The notes beneath the pieces were generated by a model. It had not been told where the DNA came from and searched no databases. It saw nothing but the letters and a program-made list of their open reading frames with translations. From Dolomedes plantarius (taxonomy: Eukaryota > Arthropoda > Arachnida > Araneae > Dolomedidae): DNA of 64,000 nt. The stretch covers positions 215,294,224-215,358,223 of the forward strand of contig OU015495.1 in NCBI GenBank assembly GCA_907164885.2. Direction: 5' to 3'. Positions within the stretch are counted from its first letter, which is position 1; each line of letters opens with the position of its first letter. A program made the position numbers and the translations under genes. Positions 38,901 to 47,170 of this stretch are shown piece by piece.

Positions 38901-41900
38901 TGTTTTTGTGGAGTAAACAAATTTATAAGGTCACTTAACGGATTCCTATGAAATTCTCTAAAGCACAGGAATAAAATTATACAAGTTGTAAAAATATAAG
39001 CAAACTGAAATCATGTCAGGTTATGTAGTAAATGTACGGTTAGCTTTAGACTGATGTCTCGACTAATACTATATTTTAGTGGGAGTATTTTTAACTATGC
39101 AAATCGCGTAATGTAACATTTTTTTTGTGTTCTCTTCGTTTTTTTATATGGTACTACCCAACGATTATCAACATCAATAGTATTTGTGAGTACTTTATAG
39201 TTTAATGGATTTTCCACCATCTTCGGTAGATGGTCGTCGATAGAGTGGATATCCATCATTGCCTGTAATAGTTTGAGCAAGTAAGTCTCTAGGATACCGC
39301 TTTGTGCACTTTCCATCTGACATGCATGGTGAATTATTATTTAGTGAGCCACATGGACCATGAATCAGATTTTTTGAGACAATATCGTGCAAGTCTTTAT
39401 CAATTTCAATGTCTGGTATTTCTGCAGAGATGATTTCATCAATTCTGTTTGGTGTTATCTTTTCCATCATCCATATTAAAATATGCGCATGTGGTAAACC
39501 TCTTTTTTGCCATTCAATGGAATACATCCGACAGCGCGTCTCTCCAAATACATGGTGTTTGACAATAAAATCTATTAAAGATTTTAATTTTTGTTTAAAT
39601 ACACGTGCAGAAATATCATGACGATCTGATGGGGATTGTCCAGTTAATAAAAGCTCCTTTATTTCGTCCCATGCTGGGTTGCATGTAAATGTGATGAAAA
39701 AATCTGGACGACCATATGCACGAACATACGTCATTGCATCTTGTGCATATTCATGCATGTGTCTTGGGCTGCCTGTAAATGTGGATGGTAAAATGACCAT
39801 TTTTCCCAATTCACTGAGATTGCCATCATTTACAACTGCATCACGAAAATGGATGTACTCTTCAGAACGCAATTTGACTTGATTTAGTCGTATGTAGAGG
39901 AGTCTTTCACTTTTCTATTTTGCATACATGTCAACAATGTATTGATGAATAATTGTCTACATTTCAATATATGATTATCAGCATTCTCACGAATCATCGT
40001 TCGTATGCATAATAATTCATAGCACTGACCTTTTTGTTAATGTCCACATTAGTTGTAGGATTTCTCATATTAATATTAAAATGATATCCATCCTCTCCTT
40101 GCCAAAATAGAATGGATATTGTAATGCATCATATGAACGATGCATTTCTGATACTTTCTGGACGTCACCATTTTCTACGATTGAAGAATTAACTCGCGAG
40201 AATTAAATTCTTCACCAACTATGACAATTGCCACTTCATCGATCGTTGGTGCGTTGAATTGTCTTCGATGTTGACCAATAGGTGTTTTATCTGCCTTTAT
40301 TATTACTTTGTAATCGTCAGATGGCATTTGTTCAATGGCGGTTTTAAATAATTTAATTAATTCATTGTGTTGTTCAAACAAATTTTGTAATTCAGCTACA
40401 ATCTCTTATTTAGTACTCATATTCAGTTGACATCGTCTGTTGATTTGTTCGTCAGTATTTCCCATAAAATATATCTGAAGATATTTGTGATCAGCATTTG
40501 GCAAGGGTAGTAATGATCCAGCATGGTGATAAATTTGCCCTTGTACTTTAAATGTTGGCATATAATTTGCGCTAACGATATTCGTTGCTCCGAACGATGT
40601 CATTTGGAAGCATGAATTGTACTTGAGTATATTTTTCAAAAAAATTTTTGATTGACTTGTTTCACCATGATACTAAAGTAATAATGGTTCAGGTGGTGAA
40701 CGCAAGTCTGGTAACTTTACTTTTCCACCTGCACAGCACATACCTGGTGTTTCATTTTTAAATTTTTGAGCACCACAATACGTACACTTTTTATCCATTT
40801 TTCCAATAATTAGACTTGGATGAAGACTGTAATTGTAAAGGGGATTGTAATTGAAACCACATAAATTCAAATCAGTATGTATCGTTCGTCTTGTCTGTGT
40901 CCTGTGAATTCGATTCCTTTGCTGCCTTGCTTGCCTCTGTTCACTCGTTTCTAATGATCGAGCAAGAGCAATGTGAACTCGATCTCTTTCTTGCCTTGCT
41001 TGCCTCTGTTCACTCGTTTCTAATGATCGAGCAAGAGCAGTGTGATCTCGATCTCTTTTTTGCCTAGTTTTTCTCTGCTCACTTGTTTCTGAAGCTCTTT
41101 CTTCTCTTCTCCTTTTTGCTTGATTTGTAGATCGACCAATGGCACTTCGCTTTGGTGGCATAATTGAAGGGTTAAATGAAACGTATTTCCAATATTTTTA
41201 TTTATTCTCGTATTAATAATTGCAAAAGTTTTTTTGACATCTTAAAAAACAACCTACAAACGTATTCCATCCTATAAAAAATAATAGAAGTTGCCATCTT
41301 CAGTCATTGTAAAGTAGGAATAATACAGAATATGATATCACGCGAATAATACAAAATATAATATCACACATGCAAACAATCTCAGGTGCAGGAATCTAGC
41401 AAATATTACATTACGTCATACTGCTAGGCTGAATTTCAAACATCATTACTAATTAAATGTTATTTTGATATTTTTGGGATATTTGTTCGGGAGCACCTAG
41501 AACCCAAACTCTGATTTTTTAAAAAAATTTCAAAAACTTTCCTAGGGATATACCTAATAATTTCCCAAATTTTCACGGCGATTGGATGTGTGGTTTTTGA
41601 ATCTATAGAGTACAGACAAACAGACACACATTCATTTTTATATATATAGATTACTATACTGCTGAAGTAATAAGAAAAATAATTCCCTTTTCATTTCAGA
41701 GTGAAAAACGTGAAAGGGCTTCGAGTGATCGACGCTTCCGTTATGCCAACAATTTCATCGGGGAACACCAACATTCCAACCATCATGATTGCCGAAAAGG
41801 CGTCGGACATCATTAAAAAGACAATACAGTGCCACCCGAAAAAGGAATCAGTTCATCCAGAGGAACTGATGGACACGACTGAATGGCCAGAATCGTGGAA

Positions 41901-42594
41901 AGCCGAAAAGGAATGGAAATTACCTGAAGACGCGGAATCTGAAAATGAATCGTGGGATGACAAAAAACAACGGAAAAGGCCGAACAATCAAGAGAGCACA
42001 TGGACGGAAGTGGAAAAAGACATCGATGTCCCGAAGAAAGAGTGGGTTGAATCTGGCGAGTCTTGGTCAGGGGACGAAAAGGTGCCTTTGGACGATCTTT
42101 ACACTCCTCCAGTAAAGGTTTCGTGGTCAAACGACGAAGGAGATGATTACCCGAAAACGCTTCCGGAAAGCGATTCGTGGTCGGTTAATGGCAAACGTCC
42201 TTTGAAGGATTATGTCAAAGAGTTACAGGACTTCAAGACTTCAAAGATTTACACTGATAATTATTCTAAACAATCTTCACCGTATTCGTGGTACAAAAGA
42301 CAAGCAGAATTGCTGAGGGATTCGTGGCCGGGTAACGGCAAACGTCCCTTGAAGGATGACGTCAAAGAGTCGGAGAACTTCAAGACTTCTAAGCTTTATT
42401 CGGATCATTCTTCTTCACCGTATTCGTGGTACAAAAAACAAACAGAATTACTTCTGAAAGAAATAAATCAACCAGTTTATTCAAAAGAAGAAGATGATAA
42501 ATCATACGCACCTTGGAAAGGACCTGATAAATACAAAGTATCCAGGAGAATCGAGGAGCTTGTGAAACTTGCTGATCTAGTGCACCACAATTGA
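23328..42594 (+). CDS. Gene B: complete GMC oxidoreductase (glucose dehydrogenase-like) with long Trp-rich C-terminal extension, 11 coding exons
   Basis: Exons: 23328-23469, 25921-26123, 27076-27265, 27853-27984, 28577-28698, 32526-32693, 33896-34046, 35392-35540, 36787-36964, 37137-37359, 41700-42594. All introns are GT-AG and every phase joins, giving 850 codons plus stop. Residues 17-28 ([12 protein letters not shown]) look like a secretion signal. FAD-binding [12 protein letters not shown] lies at about 44-55 and LLLEAG at about 72. GMC signature 1, [13 protein letters not shown], is near 122, and signature 2, [16 protein letters not shown], is at 296-311. VGRNLQDH ends at 335, the active-site [11 protein letters not shown] is near 529 and GNTN is at 574-577. 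All key motifs are intact, so an active, probably secreted flavoenzyme oxidising an alcohol, sugar or related substrate is expected. Residues from about 595 onward form an extension absent from ordinary GMC proteins of roughly 600 residues. The ATG directly follows an acceptor-like tttgcag, so an untranslated 5' exon or an earlier start is possible. Confidence 0.92.
23543..25063 (-). mobile_element. Non-autonomous Helitron with tandemly repeated 5' region
   Basis: Minus-strand element. The 3' end is CTAG at 23543-23546, preceded (on its strand) by a GC-rich hairpin (CCCGAC...GTCCGGG region, 23550-23570), with T outside. The 5' end is TC at 25063-25062, reading TCTATACTTATATATAAAG, with A outside. 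This A|TC...CTAG|T arrangement is diagnostic of Helitrons. No open frame. The inner part is a five-copy tandem array described separately. It lies in intron 1 of gene B. Confidence 0.85.
23770..25063 (-). repeat. Five tandem copies of a 259-261 bp unit within the Helitron
   Basis: Units start with GATAGCACCA at 23770, 24031, 24290, 24549 and 24808, so the period is 261, 259, 259 and 259 bp. Each unit ends with a copy of the Helitron 5' terminal sequence (CTCTCTTTATATATAAGTAT on the plus strand). Units differ by scattered substitutions only. Confidence 0.93.
25064..25920 (+). other. Rest of gene B intron 1, with a decayed SINE tail
   Basis: Around 25590-25700 the wording GGTCTTAACTGAAGTGGCAT resembles the SINE tail at 54000-54035 (GGTCAAAACTGAGGTGGCAC). 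No A or B box is found, so this is at most a fragment. The rest shows nothing recognisable. Confidence 0.35.
25921..26123 (+). CDS. Gene B exon 2 (FAD-binding Rossmann motif)
   Basis: Acceptor attccag, donor gtaaga, 203 nt. Joined to exon 1 it completes [19 protein letters not shown] and LLLEAG, the dinucleotide-binding motif and the glutamate that holds the FAD ribose. Ends SHINR on a codon boundary. Confidence 0.92.
27076..27265 (+). CDS. Gene B exon 3 (GMC signature 1)
   Basis: 190 nt in phase 0. It encodes [19 protein letters not shown] followed by [20 protein letters not shown], a textbook GMC signature 1. The donor is gtgagt. It is uninterrupted over the full exon. Confidence 0.93.
27853..27984 (+). 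CDS. Gene B exon 4
   Basis: 132 nt encoding [18 protein letters not shown]...[13 protein letters not shown]. The G-x-GGPVTV segment follows signature 1 in GMC enzymes. Acceptor ccaaaag and donor gtaatt. Confidence 0.9.
28577..28698 (+). CDS. Gene B exon 5
   Basis: 122 nt encoding [20 protein letters not shown] through [13 protein letters not shown]-x-R-x-STA-x-AYL is conserved in insect GMC proteins. Acceptor tttttcag, donor gtacgt. Confidence 0.92.
29336..31039. mobile_element. Long TTAA-flanked inverted-repeat element (copy 4)
   Basis: Ends GGGGACAGTTCACG and, reversed, GGGGACAGACTAATC, with TTAA on both sides (29332-29335, 31040-31043). At 1704 bp it is more than twice the length of copies 2 and 5. 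The interior is AT-rich and non-coding. Near its right end the 16-mer GAACTTTGGACTAGTC is repeated. Confidence 0.55.
31402..31436. repeat. 10-bp perfect hairpin in gene B intron 5
   Basis: GCCAGTCGTT (31402-31411) pairs with AACGACTGGC (31427-31436) over a 15-nt loop. The wording CTTATGC...GACTGGC also occurs near 31149-31165, so the interval may be another small inverted-repeat element. Confidence 0.55.
32526..32693 (+). CDS. Gene B exon 6 (GMC signature 2)
   Basis: 168 nt in phase 0. It encodes [13 protein letters not shown]...[20 protein letters not shown], i.e. GMC signature 2, ending [10 protein letters not shown]. The donor gttatt is weak, but reading on into the intron soon meets a stop, and the next exon resumes exactly as in the family. 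Confidence 0.92.
32738..32860 (+). mobile_element. tRNA-like SINE head fragment in gene B intron 6
   Basis: A-box-like GAGTGGTTGTTAGCG and B box GGGTTCGAATCTCGAC are about 50 bp apart, followed by CTAAGG. The body seen in the other SINEs is missing, so this is a truncated copy. Confidence 0.5.
33896..34046 (+). CDS. Gene B exon 7
   Basis: 151 nt encoding [20 protein letters not shown]... to QQYIRNRT plus one base. VGRNLQDH is the conserved block after signature 2. The acceptor follows a T-rich tract, then gtcgaag. Confidence 0.92.
34510..34541. repeat. Poly-T tract in gene B intron 7
   Basis: About 30 consecutive T. It may mark the 3' tail of an old minus-strand retroelement, but no body is recognised next to it. 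Confidence 0.8.
35392..35540 (+). CDS. Gene B exon 8
   Basis: 149 nt encoding [19 protein letters not shown] through GFGLKPQ; same length and phase as the gene A exon at 671-819. A CT/TA/GT microsatellite block starts about 40 bp after the donor. Confidence 0.92.
35579..35952. repeat. Compound (CT)n-(TA)n-(TG)n microsatellite block interrupted by a MITE
   Basis: CT run, TA runs and TG runs occupy 35579-35732, and TA then TG runs 35911-35952. They flank the Tigger-type MITE at 35738-35910. Open frames that look like Ile-Tyr repeats here are artefacts of the TA dinucleotide. Confidence 0.92.
35738..35910. mobile_element. Tigger/pogo-type MITE inserted in a TA microsatellite
   Basis: 173 bp with ends CAGTTGAATCTCGATCTATC and, reversed, CAGTGGAATCTCGATCGATC, and TA on both sides. 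The CAGTNGAATCTC start is typical of pogo-group TIRs. No coding sequence. Confidence 0.82.
36787..36964 (+). CDS. Gene B exon 9
   Basis: 178 nt encoding [20 protein letters not shown] through [20 protein letters not shown] to DVEDLVQ plus one base. Same length as the gene A exon at 3730-3907. Acceptor ctgtag, donor gtaaat. Confidence 0.92.
37137..37359 (+). CDS. Gene B exon 10 (catalytic His block)
   Basis: 223 nt encoding [18 protein letters not shown]... through [11 protein letters not shown] to [10 protein letters not shown] plus two bases. Same length as the gene A exon at 4771-4993. The intron after it begins with a TTAA-flanked element only 22 bp from the donor. Confidence 0.92.
37386..38099 (-). 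mobile_element. TTAA-flanked MITE-like element (copy 5)
   Basis: 714 bp, TTAA at 37382-37385 and 38100-38103. Read on the minus strand it follows copy 2 (7336-8056) almost word for word, including GGGGACAGTGGACCTTCAAA and TTGAAATTTGAACATGT. It starts 26 bp after the end of gene B exon 10. Confidence 0.82.
38104..38453 (-). mobile_element. tRNA-derived SINE, minus strand
   Basis: On the minus strand: A-box region CCTAGTAGTTAGCGCGTC, B box GGTTCGAATTTCG (about 38388-38402), then a body with GGTTTGTAAGGGTGGGAAG and a tail CCTGCAGCCTCCAATGGG. Order and wording match the plus-strand copy at 53812. It abuts the TTAA of the preceding element. Confidence 0.7.
39095..41161 (-). pseudogene. Helitron Rep/helicase polyprotein relic (N-terminal and Rep nuclease part)
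   Basis: Minus strand, broken into pieces by frameshifts: 41161-40673, 40639-40406, 40381-40175, 39872-39195 and 39316-39095. The first begins [11 protein letters not shown] and has three [16 protein letters not shown] repeats, then CTYCGAQKF. Next comes [20 protein letters not shown]. The Rep nuclease region contains [14 protein letters not shown] and the HUH-type histidine pair in [11 protein letters not shown]. It then has [13 protein letters not shown] and, after a frameshift, VDNRWVVPY. The catalytic Tyr region and helicase are absent. The family assignment is secure; it cannot be functional. Confidence 0.9.
39095..41650 (-). mobile_element. Decayed Rep-encoding Helitron, 5' half
   Basis: The 5' end is TC at 41650-41649, reading TCTATATATATAAAAATGAA on the minus strand with A outside. 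The coding relic runs from 41161 down to 39095. No 3' CTRR hairpin and no PIF1 helicase domain are seen, so the copy is truncated. The lower boundary is only the end of recognisable coding sequence. Confidence 0.8.
41700..42594 (+). CDS. Gene B exon 11: end of GMC domain plus about 255-residue extension
   Basis: Acceptor tttcag; 895 nt to the TGA. It begins (R)[16 protein letters not shown], then [10 protein letters not shown] and MIAEKASD. The extension is acidic and lysine-rich with Trp about every 15-20 residues (ESW, EW, SW, PW contexts). It contains a tandem 49-codon duplication and ends in a tail shared with gene [17 protein letters not shown] then YKVS...ELVKLAD. No membrane segment is seen. 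Confidence 0.9.
42172..42456 (+). repeat. 49-codon (147-bp) tandem duplication inside the gene B extension
   Basis: Copy 1 starts [17 protein letters not shown] (42172) and copy 2 starts [17 protein letters not shown] (42319). Both run through FKTSK and end in PYSWYK(R/K)Q(A/T)ELL. The copies are clearly alike at DNA level and in frame, so the duplication is fairly recent. Confidence 0.9.
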
Positions 42595-42807
42595 AGAGAA
42601 TTAATGACACATTCATTCACATCTAACTTTCCGTTGACATTTAAAATATTTTGCACGGCATCACCTCACACATGACACAGTTTAAAACAACTCAAAAAGA
42701 GTTGAATGCTTGTGCATAAATCATTATTTAGCTGCATTCGCTAGAATTATTTATTCTTTATCATCATCACATGTTCTTTACTATGCATGTAAATTTGTTC
42801 ATAGTAA

Positions 42808-42813
42808 AATAAA
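42808..42813 (+). terminator. Polyadenylation signal AATAAA of gene B
   Basis: AATAAA about 215 bp after the gene B stop, a spacing almost the same as in gene A (about 205 bp). Confidence 0.55.
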
Positions 42814-43343
42814 AGGTTTTTCCACAATTGAACAATTTTTCAAAATTTGTTTTCTTTACCCGTGTTGCCCCATATTTTATTCCTTCAAGAAAAAATGTAA
42901 TATCAAGTACAGTTCATTTAAATTAATAACTTCATCTCTATCTGTTTGTAATCCAGGGGTGCATAAACCGCGACCCACTTTCTTTAAATAAAAGTGCCCT
43001 CGACCAACAAGGAAAAATTTTTTTTTGGTAGAAACACAATTTTAAAAGAAATTATGGAAATTGTAACCCCTTCCCCCCCCCCCCCCAAAAAAAAAAGAAA
43101 GAAGAAAGGAAATTGTACATTTTGAGTGCATATTCATTTTACATAATAAAAATAAAAAATGTCTCGCTTACCATCTGCCCTTGTTTTTTGTAAAACTATT
43201 CAACACCTTATATAACAATGTCAGAACATTTTTAACATATAAAAAGATAAAAATATGTAATTTTAGAAAATTTAAAGCATTTTTACTAAACGAATGATTC
43301 AATATGAGTTAAATTTTCTCCAAACTATCCGTGACCCCTTGAG

Positions 43344-43381
<38 letters not shown>

Positions 43382-43426
43382 TGAACATGTGTGTGTGTGT
43401 GTTTTCAAGGTATAAATCAGATATAA
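42814..43426. other. 3' flank of gene B
   Basis: AT-rich with homopolymer C and A runs near 43070-43097. CAGGGGTGCATAAACC at 42955 resembles one hAT terminus, but no partner end was found. Confidence 0.4.
43317..43403. repeat. (TA)n and (TG)n microsatellites
   Basis: TA run about 43346-43379 and TG run about 43388-43403, just before the Helitron 5' end at 43427. Confidence 0.85.
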
Positions 43427-44103
43427 TCTATATGTATAAAACAGTTCAGTAACTGACTGACTGACAGATGACGCACACACCAAATCGCTGGACCTAAAGG
43501 GCTGAAATTTTGCACGGCGATTCTTCTTATAGTGTAGTGCACTAAGAAAAATTTTTGAAAAATTCCTAGATTTTTTAAAATTAAATTTTTAAGCTGTTTT
43601 AGCAATATTTTTTTAAGTTTGCATTTAAAATAAAAATTTCAGGATTATTAAATTTATATCACAAGAAAGATCATACAATTTCCTTTAAAATGAATTCTTT
43701 TTCGAATCTTTACCTCCCTTTTCTGATTTCTGGTGAATTTTTAAAGATTAATTTTTTTAATTTAATTTATTAAATGCTGATCACGTGGTTTCTTTTCTTT
43801 CTGTGATACTTCAAATTAATTTTGCGTCACGTGCATAACAACGAAATAAATTGACCAAAAAAAAATATTGAAATACGGTAAAAGATAAAATTTTACCACT
43901 AGACTACTTGCGACCGAAGTTTTTTAAGAATTTAATTCAAATTAATATGTTTTATGGATATTAAACATACAAATTAATTGCATACATTGACCGCTGTATT
44001 TAATTAAATATTTTCTTCTACATTCTTTTGTCTATAAAAATATTCGTTACGATTTATAAATATTTTTTTGGCATCAGTTTCATACGTTGGCCGTTGTATT
44101 TAT

Positions 44104-44158
<55 letters not shown>

Positions 44159-44230
44159 CCATTAATTGCATACATTGACGTGGTATGTAATTTGAATGTA
44201 TCCCGTGGCGAAGCACGGGTATTCAGCTAG
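43427..44230 (+). mobile_element. Non-autonomous Helitron
   Basis: Starts TCTATATGTATAAAAC after an A and ends CTAG before a T. The 3' hairpin CCCGTG...CACGGG (44202-44219, 6-bp stem, 6-nt loop) lies 7 bp before the CTAG. An internal TA microsatellite spans about 44107-44157. No coding sequence. The structure is a standard Helitron end set. Confidence 0.92.
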
Positions 44231-44288
44231 TGGGTTTATAAAGTGAGATTAAAAATTTAAAACCATGTTAGATAATTTTATGCGGATA

Positions 44289-45225
44289 CAGTAACCACCG
44301 TTTATAGTGATCAGTGGTTATAAGAATAAACCGCTTATAAGAATCAATATCGCGAAAACAAAAACAAATCTATTATTTCGATGTTAAAATTTTCGCTTTA
44401 AAGAATCAATCCACCGGTTTTAAGAATCAGTTTACACTCTTCTTTTTCCTTTCATTTTTCCAAAAAGCCGCTTAAACACTCAAAAGGCACGAAGTTCTTT
44501 TTTTTTTTTTTTAAGAAAGATTGATAAGATGGGGTGGAATATAGTCGTAAAATTCATTCCTATCTTTGTTAGACATAACATACTAGTTTCCCCTTAAACG
44601 CTTTAGCACAACACTGTTCTATTAGCTTGACCTGGGGGCATCTTTACCCGTCCGGGTCCGATTTCACTTTTCTGTACTGACAAACAAAAATAGGGAATCT
44701 TTTTTCTTCCCACTTCCCACATCGTGGTTGCGGCTTCCTGGATCCTGAGACACATAAATCTTCGGCCAAAGTATCCACTATCACTTAGGCAAATGTGACA
44801 TTAGTGTAGTATTCAGCACGTTATCAAACCGTGAAACGTAAGCTAGAAGGTGAATCTTCGTCTGAGACTATTAGTATTGAAAGAGGTATAAACAGCCTCT
44901 TGCTCCCTTCCTGTAGTTGAAATATTAAAACTGTTAAGCAGGTATGCGGTAACAAATGTTGGATATTTTTCATCTCTCACTATAATCATGTGTATCTACT
45001 TATAGGTCTAGAAATTAAGTTGTATTTTTAAAATTATAAAAAATAATTTTAATAAAAGATAATTCACGTAAATTAAAGAGTGTTTTATGGTAAATTATCT
45101 CATATATGTATATATAGGTGTGTGTGTGCCTGTCCAAAAACCTAAATTTCGGCTATAAGAATCGACCGCTTATAAGAATGAAAAACAGTAATAACAAACG
45201 TGATTCTTATAAGCGGAAATCACTG
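44289..45225. mobile_element. Tigger/pogo-type non-autonomous element
   Basis: 937 bp, TA on both sides. Ends CAGTAACCACCGTTTATAGT and, reversed, CAGTGATTTCCGCTTATAAG. Motifs CGCTTATAAGAATC recur inverted near both ends. No transposase. Confidence 0.72.
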
Positions 45226-45725
45226 TATTTTCATCCTACAAATAAACATGTGAAGCAAGCAACAGTATTTAAATCTACCAGGAAGTTCAATTATTGAGAT
45301 TAACCCATAAGTGCACTTCGAACGCTGAATTTAAGCTGAAACAATTATGTAGTTAATCTAAATGTAACCTTTTCAGCTTTCAATTTTGCAACTCTAATTG
45401 TTTAAAAAAATCCCGCTAAAATAGTTCGTTCATCTGTCCGAAACAGTATAGAACATGAGATAGGCTACTATCTCTAGTTGCTAATAGGGTACGAGAGCTA
45501 ATAGGGTTTGAAATTGGTTTTCTGAGAAAGTTTCGGCGTTTAGCTTTATATGTAGCAACATGTCCCGTAAAATTTTTCGAAATTAAATGTAAAGATAGTC
45601 TTTTAGTGACTAGACCGACTGAATCGTATAGAGGTTAGACAATTCTTTATCAGGATAAATTTGTTTGAAACTCTTTCATTTTTAATTGACGATATTAAGA
45701 CGCGTTCTGGTTATAGATATATATA

Positions 45726-47136
45726 CACTCATGGACAAAAAAATTAGCGCACCAAGAAATAATTGCGGGATCGTCACGAAACTTACAATGAAGGTACATG
45801 TCGAGGAGATATGCAAATGATTAGAAATGCAGCGTAATTGCGCATTACGTATAGCCGGTAGAGGGCGTTGAACATCGTACTCTGTGGAGTATAAAACAGG
45901 TAACCAAAGCTTGTTTGAGTGTGCTGAATCATTTACAAAGGAAGAGCTGAGATAGACATGCCATTACGCCGTGTTCGAAGACAATATAAGCAGTTGTCGC
46001 AGTTTGAGAGGGGGAGAATCGTCGGGATGATGGAAGCTGGGTGGTCAGCTAGGCGAGTAGCTCGTCAATTAGGCCGCTCTGATTGTGTTGTGAGGAGGTG
46101 TTGGGACCAGTGGACCCGAGAGATGTCATGTACACGAAGACCAGGCTCAGGACGCCCTCGACAGACCAGTCGTCGAGAAGACCGCCACATCGTAAGAAAT
46201 GCACGCGTACAGCCAACTGCTTCATCGGCCGTCATCCAGGCACAGGTAGCACCTTCACTAGGGGCCTCTGTGTCTTCTCGAACCATAGGAAGGCGCCTGG
46301 CTGAAGGACAGTTGGTATCGCGGCGCCCATTCCGTGTGCTGCCCTTGACGCCCACCCATCGACGCCTCCGTTTGGAGTTTTGCCGCGCACGAGGAAACAG
46401 GACTGCAGCGGAATGGAACCAGGTCGTCTTTAGCGACGAATCCAGATTCAATCTCGGCAGTGATGACAATCGTGTTCGTATGTGGAGAGCCCGTGGTGAA
46501 CGCTTCAACCCTGCCTTTGCTGTACAGCGACACATCGCTCCCACAGCTGGTGTGATGGTATGGGGTGCCATTGCCTACAATACACGGTCACCCCTAGTAT
46601 TGTTCCGTGGCACCATGACAGCCCAGCGGTATGTTCATGAAATCCTGCAACCACATGTGTTGCCACTCATGCAACGGCTCCCAGGAGCCATTTTTGAACA
46701 AGACAATGCTCGGCCTCATACGGCAAGGGTGTCACAAGACTGTCTCCGCACTGTTACTACCCTTCCTTGGCCTGCCCGATCCCCAGATTTGTCTCCAATC
46801 GAGCATATCTGGGATCATTTGGGACGACGAGTTGGGCATCCCACGAGTTTGAACGAACTAGAGGCAAGGTTACAGCAAATATGGAACGAAATGTCTCAAG
46901 ACATCATACAGAACTTGTATGACTCAATGCCCGATCGTATCGGATCGTGCATTCGCGCTAGAGGGGGTCCAACAGAGTATTAACTCCTCCGTTCTTTTGC
47001 TTTTTTCTCTGAAATAAATTATCCTTTTTCTTTGATTTTCTTATCATTTACTTATATCAAAGTAGTCATTACGTATGTAAAATTTCGTTTCATTTTGACG
47101 ACTCCTTCTTGGTGCGCTAATTTTTTTTGTCCATGA

Positions 47137-47139
<3 letters not shown>
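45726..47139 (+). mobile_element. Complete Tc1-like transposon, probably recent
   Basis: 1414 bp with TA at both sides. The TIRs of about 33 bp (CACTCATGGACAAAAAAA, then TTAGCGCACCAAG) differ only by one base in an A-run. An uninterrupted transposase frame lies inside. Near-identical ends and an intact gene suggest recent insertion and possible activity. Confidence 0.93.
45958..46983 (+). CDS. Tc1-like transposase, intact
   Basis: 341 residues starting MPLRRVRRQYKQLSQFERG. The N-terminus has two helix-turn-helix DNA-binding regions (GWSARRVARQLGRS; then RRPGSGRPRQTSRRED and about residues 70-115). The DDE catalytic core shows VFSDESRFNLG, IFEQDNARPHTA and RSPDLSPIEHIWD. It ends CIRARGGPTEY, the usual Tc1 C-terminus. 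It cuts and pastes the element at TA sites. By my count 32 residues separate the second Asp and the Glu, against 34 in classical Tc1. GC content is clearly higher than the surroundings, as is common for horizontally moving elements. Confidence 0.95.
   Translation: MPLRRVRRQYKQLSQFERGRIVGMMEAGWSARRVARQLGRSDCVVRRCWDQWTREMSCTRRPGSGRPRQTSRREDRHIVRNARVQPTASSAVIQAQVAPSLGASVSSRTIGRRLAEGQLVSRRPFRVLPLTPTHRRLRLEFCRARGNRTAAEWNQVVFSDESRFNLGSDDNRVRMWRARGERFNPAFAVQRHIAPTAGVMVWGAIAYNTRSPLVLFRGTMTAQRYVHEILQPHVLPLMQRLPGAIFEQDNARPHTARVSQDCLRTVTTLPWPARSPDLSPIEHIWDHLGRRVGHPTSLNELEARLQQIWNEMSQDIIQNLYDSMPDRIGSCIRARGGPTEY

Positions 47140-47167
<28 letters not shown>
47140..47167. repeat. TA microsatellite shared by two transposons
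   Basis: 28 bp of alternating TA separate the Tc1-like element from the mariner-like element. TA runs also occur left (45716-45725) and right (48951-49006) of the pair. Confidence 0.93.

Positions 47168-47170
<3 letters not shown>

Larger units (their letters stand above)
38104..41699 (+). other. Last intron of gene B downstream of the TTAA element
   Basis: Contains a SINE, about 0.6 kb of unremarkable AT-rich sequence (38464-39094) and the decayed Helitron, whose 5' end lies only 49 bp before the final exon. Confidence 0.7.

Noticed and set aside
42955..43340. A further hAT MITE starting CAGGGGTGCATAAACC
   Set aside because: No matching right terminus or 8-bp duplication could be found. 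GTGACCCCTTGAG near 43330 is only loosely similar.
46065..46571. Minus-strand frame of 168 codons opposite the Tc1-like transposase
   Set aside because: It lies entirely within the intact transposase gene and has no domain; GC-rich antisense shadow.
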